Of a stretch of 35,355 nt of DNA, positions 9,407 to 18,229 are shown one piece after another. The DNA comes from a gamma proteobacterium endosymbiont of Lamellibrachia anaximandri (lineage in GTDB: Bacteria > Pseudomonadota > Gammaproteobacteria > Chromatiales > Chromatiaceae): NCBI GenBank assembly GCA_016756855.1, contig JAESPD010000038.1, positions 1 through 35,355 on the forward strand. Reading direction: 5' to 3'. Both the position numbers and the translations under genes were made by a program. The notes beneath the pieces are model-generated. The model was not told where the DNA came from and made no database searches. It saw nothing but the letters and a program-made list of their open reading frames with translations. Every line of letters begins with the position of its first letter. The stretch's first letter is position 1.

Positions 9407-10084
9407 ATGACTATGGAACGGATGCCCCAGGAAACTGAAGAGTTTTTCCGATCCACATGGGGCGCCTGGAGGTCTAAAACTCTTGAAGAGCATCTCCCAG
9501 GCACGGTAAAAGCTGCATCACGTCCGTTCGACAGCTTCCTCGTATTTAGTTTGGACGTGAATCATAAGGCTATCGCCACTTTCATTGCGAATTTCACCCC
9601 CCAGCCTAGCGAGTTCTTAATATCGTACGACGGAGATAATGAAGATCGTCCCAACTTCGTTCTGACCAGCAATCGGTTGGTCGTTTGGGACAAGGAAAAG
9701 GAAAGTTACTCGGCCTTCGATCTCCGCGACATTGAATCGTTCGTTTCCAAAGCAGGGTGGCTTAACGGGACCTATACGTTGACGACACTGGATGGGAGCC
9801 ATGATTTTCCGGGATTACGCTCGTGTCCGAAAGAAGAGATCATGAGTTTTGCTATCGGGAAGGCCCGTGAAACACCTCCCTGGGGCGAAATTGTCGTGAA
9901 TCTTCCGGAGGCGGATGACGAGGAAGATGAGCCTGAGTCAAGTGCTCCGGACGGTCTCTTTTCCGATGGACTTTTCGGTCTGCTAAACAAAGGCCCCATT
10001 GGATGGATTGTTTTTGGCTTGATTTCGGGATTTCTCTACGGAGCATATCAAGTCCTACAACGCTGGCTAAGTGGTTTTGAATAG
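9407..10084 (+). CDS. Unknown protein with C-terminal membrane anchor
   Basis: 225 residues from ATG 9407, preceded by AGGCAGGA; the open frame reaches back to 9332 without a ribosome site. The soluble N-terminal part of about 170 residues has no motif I recognise. It is followed by an acidic linker (EADDEEDEPE) and one hydrophobic helix near residues 198-218 (GWIVFGLISGFLYGAYQVL), so it is probably tail-anchored with the main part in the cytoplasm. It is the last gene before the distal tRNA repeat, and the only one in the element besides the lipoprotein that looks intact. It may be a cargo gene; its function is unknown. Confidence 0.65.
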   Translation: MTMERMPQETEEFFRSTWGAWRSKTLEEHLPGTVKAASRPFDSFLVFSLDVNHKAIATFIANFTPQPSEFLISYDGDNEDRPNFVLTSNRLVVWDKEKESYSAFDLRDIESFVSKAGWLNGTYTLTTLDGSHDFPGLRSCPKEEIMSFAIGKARETPPWGEIVVNLPEADDEEDEPESSAPDGLFSDGLFGLLNKGPIGWIVFGLISGFLYGAYQVLQRWLSGFE

Positions 10085-10235
10085 CGATCCCGTGCGCCGC
10101 GACGCCAAAACAAACAAGTCCGATTAGGTACTGTGACCTGAGCCCACCGTTCGTCCGGCCAGAAGCTTGGTCAATATATTGCGGGATTACTTCCACGCCG
10201 CCACAATCAATGCTTTACGCTTCTCCGGTGCCCTT

Positions 10236-10281
10236 CTTGACATGGTGGGAGTCGGAGGTTCGAATCCATTCGCGCCTACCA
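10236..10281 (+). repeat. Distal attachment repeat (drifted tRNA-Val 3' half)
   Basis: Matches the tRNA-Val segment 5736-5781 with three mismatches. No tRNA 5' half precedes it, so it is not a second tRNA. The changes disturb the T-stem pairing, consistent with relaxed constraint on the displaced original 3' end. Confidence 0.88.
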
Positions 10282-10290
10282 AATAAAATC

Positions 10291-10323
10291 AAGGGGTTAC
10301 CGAGATCGGTAGGCCCTTTTTTT
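10291..10323 (+). terminator. Orphan terminator after the distal attachment repeat
   Basis: Arms AAGGG..ACCGA and TCGGT..CCCTT form a long stem with a two-base loop, followed by a T run. It lies nine bases after the tRNA-like repeat, where a tRNA terminator would be. It is probably the original tRNA-Val terminator left behind when the element inserted. Confidence 0.88.
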
Positions 10324-10516
10324 CCCTGCAATCCGCTGCACTCCGCATTCAGCCAGATCCCCGTAAAGCCCCACAAATCAAACCATAAAACCAGCATGGA
10401 TATATGATAGGTTTTTCTATTTTCGGGCACCGGCCCGGAAACTCATGAATATTTCTCAAGTTACTGACCTATAGGCCGACACCGACCATAAGCATTCATT
10501 TCCTGGAGGATGAATA
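10324..10516. other. Upstream region of the DUF5610 gene
   Basis: About 190 bases with no gene seen. It ends in the ribosome site CTGGAGGATG, just before the next start. No promoter hexamers stand out. Confidence 0.4.
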
Positions 10517-11701
10517 ATGTTCAGTGTGGCGCTCAATCAACTTGATCAATTCAGGCATTTCCAGCCAAATTTCGGTGATTTCAGTCTGGCACCAAAAACA
10601 CCACCCCAAGTCGATGTGGTGAAAGGCAATTCTGATCCATCCGATGCATTCACCCGGGTGCAGCAGGTACTCGATCAAAGACTCTCGGGAATACTTGGAT
10701 CCCCAAATCAGGTCGTGCCGATTGATCGCTCAAATAATACTTTCGATGCCGAAACTGTTGCCAACAATGTACTGGAATTTGTGCAAAACCGATTAAAACA
10801 GGCTGAAGCCGACGGCGCTAGTCCGGACCAGCTGGAATCCCTGCTTAAGCAGGCAAAATCCGGCATCAAGCAAGGTCTGAAAGATGCGAAGGATGCCTTG
10901 GATGGAATGGGGCTGCTCAATGATTCCGTGAAATCAGGAATCAAAACGGCCAAGGAACTGATAATGCAAGGTCTGGAGCAGGATCGAAAAATGCCAGCGT
11001 CTACCGATGGCATTCAGATGGTTGAAGCATCTATGGGTTTTCGACAAGTCGAGAAATCTGCATTTGAGTTGCAAATCCAAACCCAGGATGGCGACGTAGT
11101 GACTTTGAAGTTTCGGCAGAGTCAACGAGAACAGAGTGCTGTTTCCTTCCGTCAGTCGGATGAAAACACAGCCATCAGCACAAGTTATTCATCGAGCTTT
11201 AACAGTCGCCTCTCTTTTTCTGTTGAAGGTGATCTGGACAACGAGGAGTTGACCGCTATCACGGATCTCACCAATGCGCTCCAGGGGGTGAGTGAGACAT
11301 TTTTTGATGGTGACATCCAGGCCGCATTCGAGCAGGGTATGAACCTGGGATACAACACAGATGAGATTGTCGGCTTTTCACTGGAAATGAGTCATAGCCT
11401 CACCAGCGTGGCAACCACAAAGTACCATGAAGTCAGCAAACTGGATAACTCAGAGCACCCTCAACTATCCGGGTTGGATCGTATAGATAATCTGCTGGAT
11501 CAGCTGTCAGGTGTCTTGGGACAGGCAAAAGAAATAATGGAGGATGCCGATCGTTCCACGAAAGACCTGTTGCAGGGGCTATTATCCCATCATCCCGACT
11601 CGAAGGGTTTTACCGATCTCCTGAATAAGAGTGGAGATGAAGAATTGGAAGATGTCGCAGTGACTCTGGTGGAAAATGCAGGACTGCGAGAGGAGGATTG
11701 A
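10517..11701 (+). CDS. DUF5610-containing protein
   Basis: 394 residues, with a GGAGG ribosome site upstream. Residues about 70-155 match the DUF5610 pattern as I remember it: a VANNVLEFVQNRL helix, then DGASPDQLESLLKQAKSGIKQGLKDAKDAL, then a GLLND..IKTAKELIMQGLEQ helix. The middle part (about 175-290) is beta-rich, with QTQDGDVVTLKFRQS. The C-terminus is helical. No signal peptide or membrane helix is seen. The function of the family is not established. It lies directly behind the integrated element and probably was the native neighbour of tRNA-Val. Confidence 0.75.
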   Translation: MFSVALNQLDQFRHFQPNFGDFSLAPKTPPQVDVVKGNSDPSDAFTRVQQVLDQRLSGILGSPNQVVPIDRSNNTFDAETVANNVLEFVQNRLKQAEADGASPDQLESLLKQAKSGIKQGLKDAKDALDGMGLLNDSVKSGIKTAKELIMQGLEQDRKMPASTDGIQMVEASMGFRQVEKSAFELQIQTQDGDVVTLKFRQSQREQSAVSFRQSDENTAISTSYSSSFNSRLSFSVEGDLDNEELTAITDLTNALQGVSETFFDGDIQAAFEQGMNLGYNTDEIVGFSLEMSHSLTSVATTKYHEVSKLDNSEHPQLSGLDRIDNLLDQLSGVLGQAKEIMEDADRSTKDLLQGLLSHHPDSKGFTDLLNKSGDEELEDVAVTLVENAGLREED

Positions 11702-11842
11702 TGACTGGAACTTTATTACCCCGCTGTACCCTCGTATTCTGAATTAATCTAGCGTGAATGCTCATTTTGAGTTAGATTTTCAGTGAGGCCACACTAAAAG
11801 CAGCATCAGTGGCAGGAAGAAATCCAACAATGAGGGAACCTG

Positions 11843-13150
11843 ATGCCGCTACCGCTGGACACTCTGCTTTTCTGGGCCGGTCTGGGCCTGCTGATCGTTG
11901 GCCTGTTCATCTTCGTCACAGGAAAAACCGCCTCTGAGGACGAAAAGAGCCAGAGCAACCGCTTCGAGGCCTTCGGCATCAAGATTGATGTCAATAACCC
12001 CTCTCTGATTCTGATCATCCTGGGGGTAGTGATGATGCTGGCACCCAGGATACTGCCGCAACAAACCGCAGAGTTGGTCCCACCTGGAACAACTGCCAGT
12101 TCAATCCCGCCGCCCTCTTCCACCCAGGTTATACCTAAACAGGAGAGTGTCCCTGCCAAACCAGAAATCGCCCAGCAGAAGAGTGTCATTCCGCCCGTTC
12201 AGCCAATACAGAAAAATCTACCAAAGCCAAAACCTGAACCCATAGCCGCTCACACTGCTTCAACCACACAACCAATAGCTCCCCCAGCGCCGCAGGCGGC
12301 AACCCAACAGATATCCAAGCCACCGGTAAAAGTCATCGAGAAGCAGATATCCAAACCCCAGGTAATAATCACCGAGAAACAGATATCTAAACCCCCGGTA
12401 AAAATCACCGAGAAGCAGATACCCAAACCCCAGGTAATAATCACCGAGAAACAGATACCCAAACCCCCGGTAAAAATCACCGAGAAGCAGATATCCAAAC
12501 CCCAAGTAAAAATCACCGAGAAGCAGATATCCAAACCCCCGGTAAAAATCACCGAGAAACAGGTCCTTAAACCTGCAGTTAAAATACCTGCACCTGTGCT
12601 CACTCAACCACAACCACCAGAACCACTCGCCAAAACTGTCGAGACACTGGTTTTGGCCCCGAGCACAGTCAGTCAACCTATCCAAGCACCGGCCAAACCC
12701 AGCCTGACAGTACTGGTGCAGGCTGATGCCGACAGGCGGGTGGGCATCGATAAATCAGCCGTTGATTACAGCAGGCAGGTCTCGGCAGAACTGATCAACA
12801 TTGCCGAGGACGTTTTTGGTAATGAAGCAGAGATCAAGCAGCAAGAGGTAAAAACGCTCCGACAGAGATTGAAAAAAACGAATCAGCCCTACCTGGCGCT
12901 CTGTCGGCAGATTGGAGCCGAACGGCTCCTGCTGGCAGACCTGGAGATTCCATTCGCCTTGTCCGATATAGATTCCGCCTACTGGCCAGACCTTCGACTC
13001 AATCTTGTTGACTGCGAAACAGGCCGTAAGAAAAAGAAAATCAAAAACCACCTCAACCCGACAGTCCGGGATCGTTTCCCGTTCCAGCAGGCCATCAAGG
13101 AAGTCGCTGCAGACTTCCTTGATGATTATCGTCATCTGGTCGTGAAGTAA
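11843..13150 (+). CDS. Membrane protein with Lys/Pro repeat linker, unknown
   Basis: 435 residues; ATG 11843 has GAGGGAA upstream. Two membrane helices lie near residues 8-28 and 51-70. A long Pro/Gln/Lys-rich linker follows, containing eight 12-residue repeats (KQISKPPVKITE type) at residues about 155-250. A C-terminal folded domain of about 140 residues (TVLVQADADRRVGID..FPFQQAIKEVAADFLDDY) completes the protein. The build resembles envelope-spanning proteins with a stiff basic linker, and the C-terminal region has a faint look of periplasmic NTF/CsgG-type lipoprotein folds, which I cannot confirm. No function is assigned. Confidence 0.7.
   Translation: MPLPLDTLLFWAGLGLLIVGLFIFVTGKTASEDEKSQSNRFEAFGIKIDVNNPSLILIILGVVMMLAPRILPQQTAELVPPGTTASSIPPPSSTQVIPKQESVPAKPEIAQQKSVIPPVQPIQKNLPKPKPEPIAAHTASTTQPIAPPAPQAATQQISKPPVKVIEKQISKPQVIITEKQISKPPVKITEKQIPKPQVIITEKQIPKPPVKITEKQISKPQVKITEKQISKPPVKITEKQVLKPAVKIPAPVLTQPQPPEPLAKTVETLVLAPSTVSQPIQAPAKPSLTVLVQADADRRVGIDKSAVDYSRQVSAELINIAEDVFGNEAEIKQQEVKTLRQRLKKTNQPYLALCRQIGAERLLLADLEIPFALSDIDSAYWPDLRLNLVDCETGRKKKKIKNHLNPTVRDRFPFQQAIKEVAADFLDDYRHLVVK
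12305..12592 (+). repeat. In-frame 36-bp minisatellite, eight units
   Basis: Eight consecutive 36-bp units encode the 12-residue repeats of the surrounding gene. Units alternate between a PPVK and a PQV(I/K) type, suggesting duplication of a two-unit block. The first and last units are the most diverged. Copy number could vary by slippage without changing the reading frame. Confidence 0.92.
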
Positions 13151-13213
13151 GGTATTGAAAACCAGCAGCCGGAATCGTCCATCCCTTGGAAGCCATAAAA
13201 AGATAGACGGACA

Positions 13214-13528
13214 TCATGCAAAAAAAGCAAAACCCAGGATAACCAACCCCATAAAAAGCAGCATCCCGGAAGACTGCTTCCAGAGCGCATAATTCAAGTT
13301 TTGAGCATTTGTATTGGCCATAAGGAAAGAGAGCAGACTGGTAAAAAGCAACACGCCACCGGAGACATAACCGATAATCACCATATATTCGGCCTTGATC
13401 CTTGAAGAGCCAGCTACACCACTGCCTATGGTCTCAAACTTATTGGCAAGCGCGGGCTCAAACAGCAGCAAAGCCGCCAACATCAGTAGAATAAGCTGGG
13501 TGGGTCGAAAAAATCTGGGGTTCATCAT
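13214..13528 (-). CDS. Small membrane protein, unknown
   Basis: 104 residues. A hydrophobic N-terminal signal ends near AlaLeuAla, followed by two predicted membrane helices (about residues 47-68 and 84-103) with a short polar loop. ATG 13525 may be the real start because it is better spaced from the AGGAT upstream. It is convergent with the repeat-linker protein. It vaguely recalls small pilin-like or TrbC/VirB2-type two-helix proteins, but nothing nearby supports that. Function unknown. Confidence 0.6.
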   Translation of the reverse strand: MMNPRFFRPTQLILLMLAALLLFEPALANKFETIGSGVAGSSRIKAEYMVIIGYVSGGVLLFTSLLSFLMANTNAQNLNYALWKQSSGMLLFMGLVILGFAFFA

Positions 13529-13765
13529 TCATCCTACATAATCTGGCATAAACGCCTACTCAATGAATATAGCGACCGCTACCCTCCATTTCTGAAGCCG
13601 AGTGTTGTAATGGGATCAGCGCCACTCCTGCACAATGCCCGGTAGCCGTAAACACCCGCCATTGGATCAAATCGACTGCGGAATCCGCCAGAAACCGAGT
13701 TGATGATTTCCAATGGCCGCCTCGGGTATAATTCTGCCCCTCGTGATCATTGCGCCAGGCTAACC

Positions 13766-15235
13766 ATGAACTTCATCGAAACACGCGGCAACGACGGCCA
13801 GCACCCGGCAGAGGTGAGCTTTTCTACTGCCATCCTCAGCCCCATGTCCTCTTTTGGCGGGATCTACGTCCCGAAGACGCTTCCTCAACTGGGCATTCCT
13901 TTCCTGGAAAAGCACCTTGATGCTGGCTATAAGACTTTGGCTCGGGCTGTTTTGGAGGCCTTTGAGATCGATATCGATCCGGCGGTCATCGACAAGGCGC
14001 TAACGACCTATGACGATTTTGACGATGGCAATAACCCCGTCCCGGTGGTCAAGGTCGGGGACAGACTCTTTGTCAGCGAGCTCTACCACGGGCCGACCCG
14101 CGCTTTTAAAGATATGGCCCTGCAGCCCTTCGGCGTAGTGCTTTCCGATCTGGCACAAAAACGTGGAGAGCACTATCTGATCCTGGCAGCCACCAGTGGC
14201 GACACAGGTCCCGCAGCCCTGGAGACCTTCAAAAACAAGCCCAATGTCAAGGTTGCCTGCCTCTATCCTGACGGCGGCACCTCAGATGTCCAGCGGCTGC
14301 AGATGGTCACCGAGAACGCGCCCAATCTTAAGGTCATCGGTATCAAGGGCGATTTCGATGATGCCCAGAATGCGCTGAAACTATTGCTTGGTTCGACCAG
14401 CTTCAGGGCTAAATTGAGGGAGAAAAACACCCTGCTCTCCGCCGCCAACTCGGTGAATTTCGGTCGCATCATCTTCCAGGTGATCTACCACATCCACAGC
14501 TACCTGGAATTGGTCAGGCAGGACGCCATTGCATTGGGAGACAAGGTCTATCTCGACGTGCCCAGCGGCAATTTCGGCAATGCGTTGGGGGGCTACTACG
14601 CCATGAAGATGGGGTTGCCGGTGGAGAAGATCCTCATCGCCTCAAACAACAACAATGTCCTGACCCAGCTCATCAATAATGGCAAATACGATCTGCGGGA
14701 TCGTTCAGTGGTCGCCACCACCTCCCCGGCAATGGATATTCTGAAATCCTCCAACATCGAGCGGATACTTTTTGATCTCTTCGGGGCGGGACGCACCAAA
14801 GCCCTGATGCAGCAACTGGACAACGAGAAACACTACGAACTCACAACGGAAGAACTCGCCCGTCTGCAGGAGATCTTTGCGGCGGATTTCTGCGACGATA
14901 GCGAGGGGAAAAATTATATCCAGGCTGCATTCCAGGATGGCTACCTGATGGATCCCCACACAGCAACCTGTTTCAAGACCCATGAGACCAGCGAGACGGA
15001 GCCGCAGGCGACCATCGTCTACTCCACTGCGGAGTGGACCAAGTTCTCCCCCACCATCGCCAACGCCCTGACGGGTGAAGTCGACGCCCACGATCTCGAT
15101 GCACTCAAGTCCATTGCCAAGGAGGCCAACACGGCGATTCCGGCACCCATCGAAGCACTTTTCGGCAAGGAGATCACACAGAATACGGTGATTGAAAAAG
15201 AGGATATCGAGCAGGAAGTACTCTCATTCCTCTAA
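13766..15235 (+). CDS. thrC: Threonine synthase
   Basis: 489 residues from ATG 13766; the frame is open upstream to 13700 without similarity. The N-terminal SSFGGIYVP segment, the PLP-lysine motif HGPTRAFKDMALQ (lysine at about residue 115) and the phosphate-binding segment AATSGDTGPAAL identify the longer (yeast/E. coli-like) class of threonine synthases. It converts O-phosphohomoserine to threonine, the last step of the pathway. The homoserine dehydrogenase or kinase genes often linked to it are not in the window. Convergent with the symporter gene. Confidence 0.95.
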   Translation: MNFIETRGNDGQHPAEVSFSTAILSPMSSFGGIYVPKTLPQLGIPFLEKHLDAGYKTLARAVLEAFEIDIDPAVIDKALTTYDDFDDGNNPVPVVKVGDRLFVSELYHGPTRAFKDMALQPFGVVLSDLAQKRGEHYLILAATSGDTGPAALETFKNKPNVKVACLYPDGGTSDVQRLQMVTENAPNLKVIGIKGDFDDAQNALKLLLGSTSFRAKLREKNTLLSAANSVNFGRIIFQVIYHIHSYLELVRQDAIALGDKVYLDVPSGNFGNALGGYYAMKMGLPVEKILIASNNNNVLTQLINNGKYDLRDRSVVATTSPAMDILKSSNIERILFDLFGAGRTKALMQQLDNEKHYELTTEELARLQEIFAADFCDDSEGKNYIQAAFQDGYLMDPHTATCFKTHETSETEPQATIVYSTAEWTKFSPTIANALTGEVDAHDLDALKSIAKEANTAIPAPIEALFGKEITQNTVIEKEDIEQEVLSFL

Positions 15236-15362
15236 TCGGTCTCTGGAGCGTAGCCGGTTCCGCTGCGCTTGCACCGGCCTGCCTCTACAGGTTTGTCCAG
15301 CTCAGGGTGTAGACCCGATCAAGGGTAGCGGATCGGGCATCCCCGAGTTGAGATAACCCAGT

Positions 15363-16682
15363 TTAAGCTTCCGTGGGCTCGGGGTGCGCCAGGTCGCCGG
15401 TAGATGCCTCCACCGATCCGGCATCGGGATCACTGTAAACCGCCATATCCAGTGCCCCTTCGCCCTTGGCGATGATGCATGAGACAGTACAGTCACCGGT
15501 CACATTGACCGCAGTACGCATCATATCCAGCAGTCTGTCGATGCCGATGATCAGGGCGATGCCCTCCACCGGCAAACCCACCTGATTGAGCACCATGGTC
15601 AGCATGACGAGTCCCACGCCGGGCACCGCTGCGGTGCCGATCGAGGCCAGGGTAGCGGTCATCACAACCATCAGATAATCGCCAATACCCAGGTCGACAC
15701 CGTACACATTGGCGATAAATACCGTCGCCACTCCCTGCATCATCGCGGTACCGTCCATATTAATGGTGGCGCCCAAGGGGACAGTGAAAGAGGCCACAGA
15801 GTTGTCGACTCCCATACGCCTCTCCACAGTACGCATGGTCACCGGGATCGTCGCCCCAGATGAGGCAGTGGAAAAGGCAAAGGTGGCGGGATCACGCATC
15901 TTGCGTAAAAGATGCATCGGGTTGAGTCCGGAGAACGTCCGCAGCAGCACCGGGTAGGTGCCCAGCGCATGAATCGCAAGCGCCGCTGCCAGCGTCAGAA
16001 AATAGGCCCCCAGCGGGAGAATCAGCTCAAGCCCCTGGGTCGCGAAGGTTCGGGCAAGCAAGGCGAATACACCATAAGGCGCAAGCTTCATGATGACCTC
16101 TACCATCTTCATGATGACGACATCCAGGTCATTGAAGAGGCGCAACACATGTTTACCCCGCTCGCCGGCCAGGGTAATGGCAATACCGAACAGGATGGCA
16201 AAAACGATGATCTGCAGCATGTTGCCCGACGCCATCGCCTCAATGGGGTTGGAAGGCACCAGATTGATGAATACATCCGTCAGGGCCGGCGCCTCCTTAC
16301 CGGTGAACTCCACGGCCTTGTCAGCTACATCAAAACCCTCCCCCGGACCAACAGCCACTGCCAATGAAAGAGCGATAGTGATCGCCGCCGCCGTGGTAAA
16401 GAGGTAGAAAGCAATCGCCTTGACGCTCATTCGCCCCAGGGTCGACATATCACGCAGTGAAGTCACGCCTCCAACCAGGGATACAAACACCAGCGGCACC
16501 ACCATCATCTTGAGGGATGCCACGAAGATTTTACCCACCACAAGCAAGAGCCCATCTATCAGATAGGTCTGCAGCAGCCCCTCCTCACTGACAAACAGAT
16601 TCAACGTGACGCCTAAGACAGCGCCACCCAGCATGGCCATCAATATCTTCATGGTCAGGGAGGTTTGATTTGTTTCGCTCAT
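15363..16682 (-). CDS. Dicarboxylate/amino acid:cation symporter (DAACS family)
   Basis: 439 residues with about eight membrane segments. The family's re-entrant serine-rich loop appears as STASSGATIPVT and the substrate/cation-binding segment as NMDGTAMMQG, both diagnostic of the glutamate/C4-dicarboxylate (GltP/DctA) family. A PAVPGVGLVML segment lies near the C-terminus. It imports acidic amino acids or C4-dicarboxylates across the inner membrane with protons or sodium. Which substrate is used cannot be read from sequence alone. The cytoplasmic C-terminus ends in an acidic tail. Confidence 0.92.
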   Translation of the reverse strand: MSETNQTSLTMKILMAMLGGAVLGVTLNLFVSEEGLLQTYLIDGLLLVVGKIFVASLKMMVVPLVFVSLVGGVTSLRDMSTLGRMSVKAIAFYLFTTAAAITIALSLAVAVGPGEGFDVADKAVEFTGKEAPALTDVFINLVPSNPIEAMASGNMLQIIVFAILFGIAITLAGERGKHVLRLFNDLDVVIMKMVEVIMKLAPYGVFALLARTFATQGLELILPLGAYFLTLAAALAIHALGTYPVLLRTFSGLNPMHLLRKMRDPATFAFSTASSGATIPVTMRTVERRMGVDNSVASFTVPLGATINMDGTAMMQGVATVFIANVYGVDLGIGDYLMVVMTATLASIGTAAVPGVGLVMLTMVLNQVGLPVEGIALIIGIDRLLDMMRTAVNVTGDCTVSCIIAKGEGALDMAVYSDPDAGSVEASTGDLAHPEPTEA

Positions 16683-17065
16683 GGTTTCTTATATTTCAGT
16701 CAGTCGTTTTAGATGAAAAGAGAGTACTGCGGCAACCCCGCATGTCGGATATTTTGTCAATAGATTCCAAAGAGTCTACTCATTGCCTCAAGAGTGATGG
16801 GAGAATCACAATAGAGGATTACCGATCTTTCATCCAATAAGTCACATAGACGATGAGCAGCATGAATATCAAAACAAGAAAAAAATCGAGCATGTCCAGG
16901 CCCTCTCTTCCGGATGAGGCTATTCTAGCCCACATCACCGTCTTGTGCCGAACCGTGCACAACGACAGGACTTCAGGATGGACCGCTAAGTGCGGTAATT
17001 GTCACAACCCCCTATTATTGAGACTATTAAGCCTAGCGACTTGAATTCTTCCAAGGTGTGGCACT
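16683..17065. other. Gene-free region between divergent genes
   Basis: About 380 bases that must hold the promoters of the symporter (minus) and the unknown pair (plus). No strong hexamers stand out. A hydrophobic minus-strand frame ending at 16819 (FFLVLIFMLLIVYVTYWMKDR) lacks a start with a ribosome site and is not called as a gene. Confidence 0.4.
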
Positions 17066-18229
17066 ATGCAGTACGGCCCCAGAGAGATCGTAACCCCCTT
17101 CAGACCCATTCCCCTGGATGTTCCCGAGGGGATGAAACCCAACGAGTTTTTCAACAGCACGGAAAATCTCAACGACCTGATGCACAATAATGGTCTGTTG
17201 ATGAATCCGGAGAACCTGCTGCTCTACCGCAAGGCACTGGGGCACAGCAACGAGTTCGATACCTCGATCATCTACAATACCTCCGAATGCATTCTCAATC
17301 CGCTGGGGCGCCCGGTACGCCGCACCCAGGTGCCAGATGACGTGAAGTATGTCTGGAACCGGATGAACCAGATCATCATTGAATATATGCTGGAGCAGTA
17401 TCCCGACCCGGAGAATGCACTGATCCTGGCGGGAGAGGCGAGTCTCGATGCCACCTGGCCCCTCACCTCCCCCGGCGTCCCCAGCATCCGTATGCTGCAC
17501 AATCACTTCATCGTCTTCGACAAGACCCAGCTGCGAAACGCTGAGCTGGGCGACCCCAACAACCCGAATCTCACGGATGGCGGTCAGCACAGTCTCTTCG
17601 AGTCCTATATGCACGACGTCTACCGGGAGTTCTTCAAAAATCTCGACCTGAAGATCCTGAAGCTCGTCGATGACGACTCATCGCGGATAGAATTAACCGG
17701 CTATCCTCAAGGACTTCCGAGCTGGAAAATCGATGGGGGTGTCGCCGCGCTGGGCGATATACGATTCTGGCGCGAATACGATGTTATCCTCAAAGGCTTT
17801 ATCGACTTCTATCGCACCTTTTTCACCCAGGTGTCCACCCGCAATGCACCGATACCGAAGGATGCCCATTTCCCGGATCAGATAGAACACACACTGCTCT
17901 TCAACAATGATTTTCTGGCCACTGCAAAGAAGGTCAGGGATCACTGCATCACCGATGCGAAATATGCCAATGCCATTCGCTGGCAGCCAGCATTCAAACA
18001 GTTGATCTACCGAAACGACGCCGGACAACTGATCGTCACCATCAGTCAGAACTCGATCGGCAATGCCATCACTGAATTACTGGGCGTTGTCGTCAAACGT
18101 GCACCGGATGCTGCAGCCTATGAGGAGAAAGAGCCAAAACTGATAGAGAGGTTACTCGATGTACGCCGGCGCCTCATCGAGGCCGACCTGGGAGACGGTA
18201 TCGAAACAAAATACTGGCCTAAAGAATGA
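17066..18229 (+). CDS. Unknown conserved-looking protein, first of a coupled pair
   Basis: 387 residues; ATG 17066 has AAGGTG at a good distance. No signal peptide or membrane helix is seen, so it is probably cytoplasmic. Codon use and composition look like a real, well-kept gene. Visible landmarks are an aromatic-rich core (KYVWNRMNQIIIEYML), a MLHNHFIVFD segment around residues 148-157, recalling the His-rich strand of HIT-type enzymes but without a full HxHxH triad, and a C-terminal TISQNSIGNAITELLGVV segment. I do not recognise the family. Its stop overlaps the next start by four bases, so the two products are probably made together. Confidence 0.7.
   Translation: MQYGPREIVTPFRPIPLDVPEGMKPNEFFNSTENLNDLMHNNGLLMNPENLLLYRKALGHSNEFDTSIIYNTSECILNPLGRPVRRTQVPDDVKYVWNRMNQIIIEYMLEQYPDPENALILAGEASLDATWPLTSPGVPSIRMLHNHFIVFDKTQLRNAELGDPNNPNLTDGGQHSLFESYMHDVYREFFKNLDLKILKLVDDDSSRIELTGYPQGLPSWKIDGGVAALGDIRFWREYDVILKGFIDFYRTFFTQVSTRNAPIPKDAHFPDQIEHTLLFNNDFLATAKKVRDHCITDAKYANAIRWQPAFKQLIYRNDAGQLIVTISQNSIGNAITELLGVVVKRAPDAAAYEEKEPKLIERLLDVRRRLIEADLGDGIETKYWPKE

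Larger units (their letters stand above)
5736..10281. mobile_element. Decayed integrative element in tRNA-Val
   Basis: The 46-bp direct repeat of the tRNA 3' half (43/46 identical by my count) encloses about 4.5 kb with a different character from its surroundings. It holds a frameshifted phage gene, a stop-containing CI/LexA-like repressor, two transposase fossils, an accessory lipoprotein and an unknown tail-anchored protein. This matches the known pattern of phages and islands that insert at tRNA 3' ends. No integrase gene remains and the distal repeat has drifted, so the element is probably old and immobile. That it was a prophage or satellite is inference from the repressor and DUF1353 gene. 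Confidence 0.75.

Noticed and set aside
10236..10281. Possible second tRNA-Val
   Set aside because: Only the 3' half is present, with no D-arm or acceptor 5' strand; better explained as an attachment repeat.
12250..12685. Minus-strand frames with GGLDICFSVIF and GDFYRGFGYLLL repeats
   Set aside because: They are antisense readings of the 36-bp minisatellite in the plus-strand gene; the repetitiveness comes from that gene.
15314..15337. CCCGATC / GATCGGG inverted repeat between thrC and the symporter
   Set aside because: Short stem with a ten-base loop and no T run; too weak to call a terminator.
16819..16872. Hydrophobic mini-peptide ending WMKDR on the minus strand
   Set aside because: Only a TTG or internal ATG without ribosome site is available, leaving 14-17 residues; not enough support for a gene.
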